Shown here: piece after piece, positions 20,942 through 28,597 of the stretch | Layout of the letters: every line of letters starts with the position of its first letter | Numbering within the stretch: position 1 is the first letter of the stretch | Assembly: GCF_028807635.1 (NCBI RefSeq) | Contig: NZ_JARBAX010000001.1 | Location: forward strand, 4,637,501-4,701,500 | Direction of reading: 5' to 3' | DNA: 64,000 bases | From: Streptomyces spiramyceticus | GTDB lineage: Bacteria; Actinomycetota; Actinomycetes; Streptomycetales; Streptomycetaceae | Notes under the pieces: generated by a model | Databases searched by the model: none | The model's input: the letters and a program-made list of their open reading frames with translations, nothing else | Told to the model about the DNA's origin: nothing | Made by a program: the position numbers and the translations under genes

Positions 20942-23521
20942 ATGGACCCGATGAACCGGGGACCGGAAGAGTACGGCCACGACAACGACCACTTCGGCGA
21001 GACCGAAGCCGGTGACGCATCGCGTCGGCCACCACAGGACGCGCTGCCACCGGCCATGGGGCAGCTCAAGGGCGGCGAACAGCCCGCGGCACCGGCGCCC
21101 GCGCCCAAGCCCGCTCTCGCCCGCACAGTGCAGGTCATCGCCGGTGACTTCCTGCTCACCGTCAACCCCGTCGACGGCAGCGAGATCGAAGCCTGCCCGC
21201 CCGGAGAGCGGCCCCCGCGGCCCGTACGGCACACCGCCGACGACCGCGCCGAGCTGCTGCGCGCGGCACAGCCGCCCATCGCGCCGGGGCCGGTCGTCCC
21301 CGACCGCCCGCTCCTCGAACGCCAGGAGGAGCGCGAGCGGCTCGTACGCCTGCTGGCGCGCGGACGCTCCGTGCGGCTGACCGGACCCTCCGGATCCGGT
21401 CGTACGGCCCTGCTCGACGCCGTCGCCGCCGACTGCGCCGACCTCGCGCCCGACGGTGTCGTACGGCTCTGCGGCAGCCACCGCGCGCCCGACGAACTCC
21501 TCCGCGACCTCTTCGCCGCCGTATACAGCGCGCCGCTGCACCGGCCCGACCGGGCGGAGCTGCTCGGCCTCGTCCACGAGATCGGTGCGGTCGTCGTCCT
21601 CGACGACCTGGAGTTCGGCGGAGCGGCGCTCGACGAGCTGCTGGAGGCCACGCCCGAGTGCGCCTTCCTGCTCGCCGCGACGCCCGACGTCGCCGCCCCC
21701 TCGCCCGACTCGCACATCGAAGAGGTCTTTCTCGGCGGTCTGGGCCGCAGCGCGGGCCTGGAACTCCTGGAGCGGGCCGTGGACCGGCCGCTCACCGAGG
21801 ACGAGGCGAACTGGGCCGGCGACCTCTGGTTCGAGTCCGAGGGCCTGCCGATGCGCTTCGTGCAGGCGGGCGCACTGCTGCGGCAGCGCGACCGGCTGCG
21901 CGCCGACCCCAACGCCTTTGACGAGTACGGCGTCTTCAACGAGCAGCCGGTCGACGCGCCCTTCGATGCCGAGGACGGTCACGACGTACCCCTGCCCTCG
22001 CTCGCGGAGGGGGCGGCGCCCGTCGCGCTGCTCGCATCGCGGCTGAGCGACTCCGCCCGCGCCACGCTGCGCTTCGCCCTCGCGCTCGGCGGCGAGGTCC
22101 CGCACCGGGCTCACCTGCCCGCGCTCGTCGGCGACACCCACGCCGACGCCGCGCTCGGCGAGCTGCTCAGCTGCGGGCTGCTCTCGCCCGTCGGCTCGCG
22201 CTACCGGCTGGCGGCCGATGTGGCCGTACAGCTGGAGGCCATCGGGTACGCGGACGACGTGACGGAGCGGGCGCACACCGCCGCCCAGCACTACGCCTGG
22301 TGGACCGGGCACCCCTCCGTCACGCCCGAGCGTGCGGTGGCGGAGGCCGACGCCGTCCTCGCGGCGCTGAGCGGGCTGGTCCCGGGCAGTGAGGCGGGGC
22401 ATCCGAGTGCCGCCGTGCTGCTGGCCCGTACGGCCGCACCCGCCTTCGCCGCCGGACTGTGCTGGGGCTCCTGGGAGCGGGCCCTGCGGACCGGCCTGGA
22501 GGCGGCGCGACTGGCGGGCGAGGTCGCCGAAGAGGCGTACTTCCACCACGAGTTGGGCGTCCTCGCGCTCTGCACCGGCCGCCTCGACCGGGCCCGCGCC
22601 GAGCTGGAGGCCTCCATCGCGATGCGCGGTGCCGTGGCCGACAAGAGCGGCACGGTCGCGGGGCGCAGGGCGCTCGCGCTCGTCGCGGACCGCTCCGGCG
22701 CCGGAGCTCCGGCTCTTGGCGCTCGTACGCCCGCAGGCGAGGAGGTGCCGGCCGCGCGCTACGAGGAATCGGCTTCACCGCCCGGCGGAGTGCCCGCTGC
22801 GGCCGCACCGTTCATGCTGCCCGAACGGGTCCAACTGGGCGGCGAGGACAGCACGTTGGTCGCGCACCGCTCCGAAGCGGGCGATGGGGGCGGTGGTCCT
22901 CGCGCCCTGCTCAGCGGCGCCCGGCGCAACATGGTCGCCGCGGGCGCGGGCGCACTGCTCGTCGCCGTACTCGGCACCGTGGTGACGCTCGGCGCGACAT
23001 CCGACGACGAAGCGCCGCCGAACAGGGTCACGTCCGAGCAGTCGGCCAACGAGGACGACGGTCTAGATGGCCTGCCGGCCGACGAGCCGACCCCCGGCTC
23101 GACGAAGCGCCCCGGCGACCCCGGCGTCCCCGCGGGCCCCGGTACGTCCGGACAGCCCGACCCGGGGCACAGCGGGGACAGCGGGGCCCCTGGGGACCCG
23201 TCCACGAGCGGCAAGCCGACGGACGACGATCCCTCGACGCCGGGGAGCAAGCCGCCGTCGTCGAGTGGGTCCACCCGGCCGGGCGGGGGCGGTTCCACGC
23301 CGCCCCGGACCACGCCGCCGCCGAGTCCTCCGACGTCCAGCAGCAGGCCGCCGTCGACGCCTCCGCCGACCACGACCAGTCCTACGCCGTCCACGTCGTC
23401 GTCGACGCCTCCGCCGGACACCTCGGATTCGGCCAGCGCGCCGGCTTCGTCGAGTGCGTCGGCGACCGAGTCGGCGCCGGAGTCCGGGGCGGGGTCGCCT
23501 TCGTCCAGTGCGGTGATCTAG
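20942..23521 (+). CDS. Large P-loop ATPase-like membrane protein with Pro/Ser/Thr-rich extracellular tail
   Basis: An 859-residue protein. Residues 120-330 form an AAA/NB-ARC-like module with a P-loop written GPSGSGRT (148-155), where Arg replaces the usual Walker A lysine. Walker B is VVVLDDLEF. A helical, winged-helix/TPR-like region follows (about 340-560). One transmembrane segment lies near residues 661-682 (MVAAGAGALLVAVLGTVVTLGA), followed by about 175 residues rich in Pro, Ser, Thr and Gly that should lie outside the cell. The topology suggests a cytoplasmic sensor or switch domain tied to a wall-spanning linker. Streptomycetes carry a similar protein at this place. No pathway is known to me. 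ATG 20942 follows GGGGGG-rich sequence. Confidence 0.8.
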   Translation: MDPMNRGPEEYGHDNDHFGETEAGDASRRPPQDALPPAMGQLKGGEQPAAPAPAPKPALARTVQVIAGDFLLTVNPVDGSEIEACPPGERPPRPVRHTADDRAELLRAAQPPIAPGPVVPDRPLLERQEERERLVRLLARGRSVRLTGPSGSGRTALLDAVAADCADLAPDGVVRLCGSHRAPDELLRDLFAAVYSAPLHRPDRAELLGLVHEIGAVVVLDDLEFGGAALDELLEATPECAFLLAATPDVAAPSPDSHIEEVFLGGLGRSAGLELLERAVDRPLTEDEANWAGDLWFESEGLPMRFVQAGALLRQRDRLRADPNAFDEYGVFNEQPVDAPFDAEDGHDVPLPSLAEGAAPVALLASRLSDSARATLRFALALGGEVPHRAHLPALVGDTHADAALGELLSCGLLSPVGSRYRLAADVAVQLEAIGYADDVTERAHTAAQHYAWWTGHPSVTPERAVAEADAVLAALSGLVPGSEAGHPSAAVLLARTAAPAFAAGLCWGSWERALRTGLEAARLAGEVAEEAYFHHELGVLALCTGRLDRARAELEASIAMRGAVADKSGTVAGRRALALVADRSGAGAPALGARTPAGEEVPAARYEESASPPGGVPAAAAPFMLPERVQLGGEDSTLVAHRSEAGDGGGGPRALLSGARRNMVAAGAGALLVAVLGTVVTLGATSDDEAPPNRVTSEQSANEDDGLDGLPADEPTPGSTKRPGDPGVPAGPGTSGQPDPGHSGDSGAPGDPSTSGKPTDDDPSTPGSKPPSSSGSTRPGGGGSTPPRTTPPPSPPTSSSRPPSTPPPTTTSPTPSTSSSTPPPDTSDSASAPASSSASATESAPESGAGSPSSSAVI

Positions 23522-23554
23522 GGGCGGGGGCGCCGCCCCCGGACCCTGCTACCT

Positions 23555-23597
23555 CGAACGCCGGACGGGCTGGAACATCCAGCCCGTCCGGCGTTCG
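23555..23597. repeat. REP-like 20-bp palindromic hairpin (common Streptomyces intergenic element)
   Basis: Perfect 20-base arms (23555-23574 and 23578-23597) enclose a 3-base loop. The core reads CCGGACGGGCTGGA and its complement. Nearly identical palindromes occur many times between convergent genes in Streptomyces genomes. Here it separates the convergent ATPase-like gene and nucS, and can act as a bidirectional terminator. Confidence 0.75.
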
Positions 23598-23610
23598 ACG
23601 TAGCGGGCCT

Positions 23611-24282
23611 CTAGAAGAGGCGGAGCTTGTCGTCCTCGATGCCGCGCATCGCGTTGTAGTCCAGGACCACGCAGCCGATCCCGCGGTCCGTTGCCAGTAC
23701 GCGCGCCTGCGGCTTGATCTCCTGGGCCGCGAAAACGCCCCGTACCGGCGCCAGATGCGGGTCCCGGTTGAGGAGTTCGAGGTAGCGGGTGAGCTGCTCG
23801 ACGCCGTCGATGTCGCCGCGCCGCTTCAGCTCGACCGCCACGGTCGCCCCGTTCGCGTCGCGGCACAGGATGTCCACGGGGCCGATGGCGGTGGGGTATT
23901 CACGTCGGATCAGGGTGTAGCCCTCGCCGAGGGTCTCTATGCGGTCGGCGAGGAGCTCCTGGAGGTGCGCTTCCACGCCGTCCTTGACGAGTCCGGGGTC
24001 CACACCCAGCTCGTGCGAGGAGTCGTGGAGGATCTCCTCCATCGTGATGATCAATTTCTCGCCCGCCTTGTTGATCACCGTCCAGACACCGGCGTCGTCC
24101 CCGGTGCCCTCCTTGAGGGTGCAGGGCGGCGACATCCAGTTGAGCGGTTTGTACGCCCTGTCGTCGGCGTGAATCGAGACGCTGCCGTCCGCCTTCACCA
24201 AGATCAGACGGGGCGCGGAGGGCAGATGGGCGGTGAGCCGGCCCGCGTAGTCCACGGAGCAGCGGGCAATGACGAGACGCAT
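23611..24282 (-). CDS. nucS: Mismatch-specific endonuclease NucS (EndoMS)
   Basis: A 223-residue nuclease that cuts both strands at certain mismatches and provides the non-canonical mismatch repair of actinobacteria, which lack MutS/MutL. The N-terminal DNA-binding domain begins [16 protein letters not shown]. The C-terminal RecB-like nuclease domain carries GPVDILCRD and VAVELKRRG with the catalytic Asp, Glu and Lys. The LTRYLELL helix and C-terminal DDKLRLF beta-clamp-binding-like tail are present. I use ATG 24282; an in-frame TTG three codons upstream is unlikely. No Shine-Dalgarno sequence precedes the start; TAGCGT lies 8 bases upstream, so a leaderless message is possible. Confidence 0.94.
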   Translation of the reverse strand: MRLVIARCSVDYAGRLTAHLPSAPRLILVKADGSVSIHADDRAYKPLNWMSPPCTLKEGTGDDAGVWTVINKAGEKLIITMEEILHDSSHELGVDPGLVKDGVEAHLQELLADRIETLGEGYTLIRREYPTAIGPVDILCRDANGATVAVELKRRGDIDGVEQLTRYLELLNRDPHLAPVRGVFAAQEIKPQARVLATDRGIGCVVLDYNAMRGIEDDKLRLF

Positions 24283-24493
24283 GGGGCGCAACGCTACTCG
24301 ACGACCCGTGCTCTACGCGATTCGCCCAGTAAGACCCCGTTCGTTGTTGGCTGGTTGTGTTCCCAATCTCCTGGTGCGGGCCCGGACACGCGCTTACCGT
24401 GGATGCAGGAGGTCGTCGTGCGTGCACTCTGCGTCGTCGCCCGCCTTCCCTGCCCGTAAGACCTCGCTCCGCGGGGTCGCGAGAGGAGAACCC

Positions 24494-24886
24494 ATGTCGC
24501 TCGACGTCTCACCGGCACTGTTGGAACAGGCCGAGCGAGGCGATGTCGACGAAGCCGCATTCGTCGACTGCGTCCGGACCTCCCTGCCTTACGCATGGGA
24601 GATGATCAGCTCTCTGGTGGCTCAGCTGAAGGTCGACGGTGGCGAGTTCGCCGACAACCAGACGCCCCCGCCGGACGAGCAGGCACGTGGTCAGTTGCTG
24701 CGTGCACTCGCGAGTGACGCGATTCGCGGTGCGCTGCAGCGGCACTTCGGCGTACGTCTTGCATTCCAGAACTGCCACCGCGTAGCGGTGTTCCCGCTGG
24801 ACTCCACCTCGGACGAGCGGCACGCCCGCTTCACCTCGATCAGGGGCCAGCTCCTCAACCAGTCTCCGGAACTGCGGGACTGCTGA
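24494..24886 (+). CDS. Small conserved actinobacterial protein (SCO5389-like)
   Basis: A 130-residue soluble protein beginning MSLDVSPALLEQAERGDVDEAAFVDCVRTSLPYAWEMISSLV. It has no signal peptide or membrane segment; its middle part is DNQTPPPDEQARGQLLRALASDAIRGALQRHFG. It matches a small conserved family found next to nucS in streptomycetes; I know of no function. ATG 24494 follows GAGAGGAG. It is divergent from nucS over about 210 bp that should hold both promoters. Confidence 0.8.
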   Translation: MSLDVSPALLEQAERGDVDEAAFVDCVRTSLPYAWEMISSLVAQLKVDGGEFADNQTPPPDEQARGQLLRALASDAIRGALQRHFGVRLAFQNCHRVAVFPLDSTSDERHARFTSIRGQLLNQSPELRDC

Positions 24887-24945
24887 GGCAGTGCTGCCGC
24901 TCCGGATTGCGGGAGGTACGTCCAGTACGGAGCGGCAGCATTCCA

Positions 24946-25980
24946 TCACGCCAGGAGCGGCAGCACCTCGGACCCCAGCCGCCGAACGTTCTCCTCGGTG
25001 GTCGCCAGGTCGCCCGACCCCTCGGCGAGCAGTGCGAAGCGCGTGATGCCCGTACGCTCGGCCGTCGCCGCCAGCCGGTCCGCGGCCAGCCGCGGCGGCC
25101 CCACCGGGTGCAGCTCGCACAGCATTTCTGTGTAGGCGACGGGGTCCCGCATTGCCCGGTGCCGTCCGTCGACCGTGACATGGGCGTCGAGACCCCGTTT
25201 GAGCCAGCCGGGCATCGACTTGGTGAGCATCTCCGTGGCGTCCGTCGCGCGGTCCGCGATCTGGGCCAGTCCGGCCGACACATGGCCCGCCGTGGCGACC
25301 TTGTCCGGGTCGTGCCCCGCCGCGAGCGCCTGCGTACGCCACAGGGCCACCATCTCCGCTTTGTCCTGGTCGCCGCAGTGCATGCCGAGCAGCATCGGCA
25401 GGCCGCGCTCGGCTGCCAGCCGCACGCTTTTGGGCGAGGTGCAGGCGAGGACGGTCTCCGGGCCGTCCGTCGCCGTGTCGTCCAGCAGCTCGTCCGGCCT
25501 TGGTACGACGGCGACTTGGCGAAAGTTGAACCGCTCTCCGCTGGCCTCGACGCGCGGCTCGCGCAGCCATCGCAGCAGCAGGTCCAGTGACTCCGGGAAC
25601 CCCTGCTCGTACGCCGAAAGGCCCGAGCCGAACACCTCCAGGTCCACCCACGGCCCGCCCCGCCCGATGCCGAGCGTGAAGCGCCCGCCGGAGGTGAGGT
25701 GCAGCAGCGCCGCCTGCTCGCCGAGGGCGACCGGATGCGCGGTCGGCAGGACACTGACCGCCGTACCCACGCGGATGCGCCGGGTACGGCCGAGCAGAAA
25801 TGCGGCAAGGGTCACGGCGGACGGACACACGCCGTACGGTACGAAGTGGTGTTCGGCGAGCCAGACCGAGTCCAGTCCGGATTCCTCGGCCACTTCGGCC
25901 GACCGCACCGCCCGGTGCAGTGCCTCCCCCTGGCCCTGACCCGGAAACTGGGCCGCCAGTACAAAAGTTCCAACGCGCAT
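24946..25980 (-). CDS. LLM-class flavin-dependent oxidoreductase
   Basis: A 344-residue bacterial luciferase-like monooxygenase. The N-terminal strand MRVGTFVLAAQFPGQG, the LDSVWLAEHHF motif and the GRFTLGIGRGGPWVDLEVFG segment are typical of this TIM-barrel, FMN/F420-dependent family. The MRVGTFVLA start (ATG 25980) follows AGGAGG. The substrate is not predictable from sequence. It converges on the SCO5389-like gene with about 60 bp between stops. Confidence 0.9.
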   Translation of the reverse strand: MRVGTFVLAAQFPGQGQGEALHRAVRSAEVAEESGLDSVWLAEHHFVPYGVCPSAVTLAAFLLGRTRRIRVGTAVSVLPTAHPVALGEQAALLHLTSGGRFTLGIGRGGPWVDLEVFGSGLSAYEQGFPESLDLLLRWLREPRVEASGERFNFRQVAVVPRPDELLDDTATDGPETVLACTSPKSVRLAAERGLPMLLGMHCGDQDKAEMVALWRTQALAAGHDPDKVATAGHVSAGLAQIADRATDATEMLTKSMPGWLKRGLDAHVTVDGRHRAMRDPVAYTEMLCELHPVGPPRLAADRLAATAERTGITRFALLAEGSGDLATTEENVRRLGSEVLPLLA

Positions 25981-26193
25981 CGCCTTCTGCCTCCTTGCGG
26001 CCGACGCGGCATCCCCCTTACCGGCAACAACGTGTGACACGTGCCAAAGGCACGGGTGCGACGGAAGTTGTTGCGATTTTCCGGTAAACCGGCTCCGGTG
26101 TACGTCCGGCTCTCCTGCCGTGCGGTACGCGTACCCCTGTCGGATGGCCCTAGGCTGGGGGAAACCAGTCCGATCTGACCCGTGAGGTTCTAC

Positions 26194-26526
26194 GTGTCCC
26201 CGCGCCGCAACCGCCCCAAGGGTGGCGAGAAGCCGAACGAGCTCGACAGCGGAGCAGCGGCAGGTGACAGATTCGGGCTGCAGAGCAGCGAGTCGTGGCA
26301 GGGCGAGCAGTGGTCCGTGCGCCACGTGGCCGGCGCGAGCGCGGCGGGCAAGCGCTACCGCTGCCCCGGCTGCGACCAGGAGATCCCTTCCGGAGTACCG
26401 CACTTGGTCGCCTGGTCCGAGTACGGCGGCGTGGACGACCGGCGGCACTGGCACAAGGCCTGCTGGAACGCGAAGGACCGCCGCACCTCCAGGGTGCAGC
26501 GGTCCCGTAACGCCCCGCGCCACTAG
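26194..26526 (+). CDS. Small zinc-ribbon-like protein, stop codon lies at an IS630 insertion site
   Basis: A 110-residue basic protein with a CPGCDQEIPSGVPH...HWHKACW pattern (about residues 58-92), a likely treble-clef or zinc-ribbon site made of Cys and His. The N-terminal VSPRRNRPKGG and C-terminal QRSRNAPRH tails are highly basic, suggesting nucleic-acid contact. Streptomyces annotations often call relatives ATP/GTP-binding, which I cannot support. GTG 26194 follows GAGG at a 6-base spacing; GTG 26182 would add four residues. The TAG stop is shared with the CTAG target of the adjacent insertion sequence, yet the reading frame is intact. Confidence 0.75.
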   Translation: MSPRRNRPKGGEKPNELDSGAAAGDRFGLQSSESWQGEQWSVRHVAGASAAGKRYRCPGCDQEIPSGVPHLVAWSEYGGVDDRRHWHKACWNAKDRRTSRVQRSRNAPRH

Positions 26527-27662
26527 TGTCCTGCGCCGGAGATTCGTCGGCAGAAACGGGCGAGCGAGGCGAGGATCTCCTCGGCTGTCTTGGTCCAGAT
26601 GAACGGCTTGGGGTCTTCGTTCCAGTTCTTGACCCACTTGCGGATGTCGGCTTCGAGGGCTTGGACGTTCTTGTGTGCGCCGCGACGGATCATCTGGTCG
26701 GCCAGGAAGCCGAACCACCGCTCGACCTGGTTGATCCACGAGGAGCCGGTCGGGGTGAAATGCAGCTGGAAACGGGGGTGTTTGGCCAGCCACGTTCTGA
26801 TCGCCGGGGTCTTGTGGGTGCCGTAGTTGTCACAGATCAGGTGGACCTGGAGATGTGCGGGGACCTCCTTGTCGATCCTGACCAGGAACTTCTTGAACTC
26901 GGCCGCCCGGTGCCGGCGGTGCAGGGCGCTGATGACCTCACCGGTGGCGACATCGAAAGCGGCGAACAAGGTGGTCAGGCCGTTGCGGACGTAGTCGTGG
27001 GTGCGCCGTTCGGGCATCCCGGGCATTATCGGCAGGACCGGCTGGGACCGGTCCAGCGCCTGAATTTGGGACTTCTCGTCCACCGAGAGCACCACCGCGC
27101 CCTCGGGCGGGTTGAAGTACAGGCCGACGACGTCGTAGACCTTCTCCACGAACAACGGGTCCGTCGACAGCTTGAACGTGTCCGCCAGGTGCGGCTTGAG
27201 CTGGAACTTCCGCCAGATCCGGCCGACGGTGGACTTCGACAGACCGCTGCGGTCCGCCATCGACTTACGCGACCAGTGGGTGGCGTTCTTCGGGAGGTCC
27301 TCCAGCGTCGTGACCACGACCGACTCCGCCTGGTCGATGCTGATGCTGGGCGGCCGGCCGGGGCGGGGCTCGTCCACCAGCCCGTCCAGCCGCTCGGCGA
27401 GGAACCGCCGCCGCCACTTGCGGACCGTGTCCGCGGTCACCCGCAGATCCCGGGCGACCGCCACGATCGGCGGCACCTCCGGCCCCGCGCACGCCAGCAC
27501 AATCCGTGCGCGCAGGGCCAGCGCCTGGGCCGACGTCGCCCGACGCGTCCACCGCTCCAACACCGCCCGCTCCTCATCACAGAGCAGCAGCGGTTCCAGC
27601 TTCGGGCCCCGACGAGGAACTGACGCACCAGCAGCAGAAGTCACACAACAACTAACGATCAA
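26523..27662 (-). CDS. IS630-family DDE transposase
   Basis: A 379-residue transposase. The N-terminal helix-turn-helix (about 60-150) includes VTADTVRKWRRRF and SKSTVGRIWRKF. The catalytic triad is Asp195 (VLSVDEK), Asp278 (LICDNYGTHK) and Glu314 (NQVERWF), giving the DX35E spacing of the family. The reading frame runs through the terminal inverted repeat (…GAGH) and its TAG stop is made of the duplicated TA plus one flanking host base. The start is uncertain: TTG 27662 or GTG 27644, neither with a clear ribosome-binding site. Confidence 0.92.
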   Translation of the reverse strand: MIVSCCVTSAAGASVPRRGPKLEPLLLCDEERAVLERWTRRATSAQALALRARIVLACAGPEVPPIVAVARDLRVTADTVRKWRRRFLAERLDGLVDEPRPGRPPSISIDQAESVVVTTLEDLPKNATHWSRKSMADRSGLSKSTVGRIWRKFQLKPHLADTFKLSTDPLFVEKVYDVVGLYFNPPEGAVVLSVDEKSQIQALDRSQPVLPIMPGMPERRTHDYVRNGLTTLFAAFDVATGEVISALHRRHRAAEFKKFLVRIDKEVPAHLQVHLICDNYGTHKTPAIRTWLAKHPRFQLHFTPTGSSWINQVERWFGFLADQMIRRGAHKNVQALEADIRKWVKNWNEDPKPFIWTKTAEEILASLARFCRRISGAGH

Positions 27663-27679
27663 CTATTGGCGCAGGACAC
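26526..27679 (-). mobile_element. IS630-family insertion sequence, complete copy
   Basis: A 1154-bp element bounded by perfect 12-bp inverted repeats GTGTCCTGCGCC / GGCGCAGGACAC and flanked by a TA duplication (26524-26525 and 27680-27681). The target was CTAG, the site type reported as preferred by IS630. It carries one intact transposase gene. The ends and duplication are undamaged, so the insertion is probably recent. Confidence 0.93.
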
Positions 27680-27737
27680 TAGGGGGTGTCCGGTCGGTCT
27701 CCGTGGACGCCGCGGAGACCGACCGGACACCCCCTAG
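27679..27737. terminator. Long 25-bp stem terminator, separated from its upstream gene by the IS
   Basis: Arms of 25 bases (27679-27703 and 27713-27737) starting with CTAGGGGGTGTCC enclose a 9-base loop. Before the insertion, this hairpin began right at the CTAG holding the stop codon of the zinc-ribbon gene, so it must have served that gene and the convergent ABC permease. CTAG occurs at both feet of the stem. Confidence 0.8.
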
Positions 27738-27751
27738 GGCAGTAGGCGCAG

Positions 27752-28597
27752 TTACACGTCGCGCTTTTCCAGGGCGAGGAAGGCGCCGCCGAGCGCCGCC
27801 GCCGTCACGCCAAGCAGGATCCACAGCGGGTCCCAGCCGGACGGCCCCGACTGGGTGACCGAGGCGTCGTAGAAGACACCGAGCTGGTTGGGGATCGAGT
27901 ACTCGAAGAGCGCCTGCTGAAGGTCGGCCAGCGTCTCGGAGAACATGAACATCGCCAGCACCAGCGGCAGCAGTACGACACCGATCATGATGGTGATCGC
28001 GCCAGCCGAGTGGCGGATGAGCGAGCCGACGGCGAGCGACAGCAGGCCCAGCGTCGCGATGTAGAGGCTGACGCCGACCGTCGCGCGCAGCCAGTCCTCA
28101 CCGGTCGGCGCGACGCCGTCCAGTGCACCGGTCTGGAGCGCTCCGACGATCGCCGTCGTCACCAGCGTGATGACGAAGGACAGCAGGAAGAAGACGATCG
28201 CCTTTGCGGCCAGCACACGGGAGCGGCTGGGGCACGCCGTCAGGGTCGTACGGATCATGCCCGTCGTGTACTCGGAGGCGACGGTCATCACGCCGAGCGT
28301 GATCACCGGGATGCTGCCGAGCAGTACGCCGAAGAAGCCGAGGCTGAGGACCGGGGTCTCGCCGAGGTCGGCGCCCGAGGAGCCGACGGCCACCGTCGAG
28401 AGCACGCCGATGCCGAGGACGAGCACGATCATCACGCCGAGCGTCCAGACCGTGGAGCGCACGGAACGGATCTTGGTCCACTCGGAGGCGAGCGCGTCAC
28501 CCAGGCTCGCCTTGCGCACCGGGATCGGCGAGATGTACGAAGCGACGCCCTGCTGCTGGTACTGCTGCGGGGCCTGCTGCTGGTACGGGGTCGTCAT
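27752..28597 (-). CDS. ABC-2 family transporter permease
   Basis: The 281-residue protein has a Gln-rich N-terminus (QQQAPQQYQQQ), then ASEWTKIRSVRSTVW, the typical entry to the first helix in actinobacterial ABC-2 permeases. Six hydrophobic segments follow, with VASEYTTGMIRTTLTACPSRSRVLAAK after the second. It ends LALEKRDV. Its ATG overlaps the ATPase stop by four bases, so the two are coupled. The substrate is unknown; relatives are described as antibiotic or peptide exporters and stress-related transporters. Confidence 0.88.
   Translation of the reverse strand: MTTPYQQQAPQQYQQQGVASYISPIPVRKASLGDALASEWTKIRSVRSTVWTLGVMIVLVLGIGVLSTVAVGSSGADLGETPVLSLGFFGVLLGSIPVITLGVMTVASEYTTGMIRTTLTACPSRSRVLAAKAIVFFLLSFVITLVTTAIVGALQTGALDGVAPTGEDWLRATVGVSLYIATLGLLSLAVGSLIRHSAGAITIMIGVVLLPLVLAMFMFSETLADLQQALFEYSIPNQLGVFYDASVTQSGPSGWDPLWILLGVTAAALGGAFLALEKRDV

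Noticed and set aside
26521..26540. Disruption of the zinc-ribbon gene by the IS
   Set aside because: The IS enters inside the TAG stop and its first base restores TAG, so the protein is unchanged.
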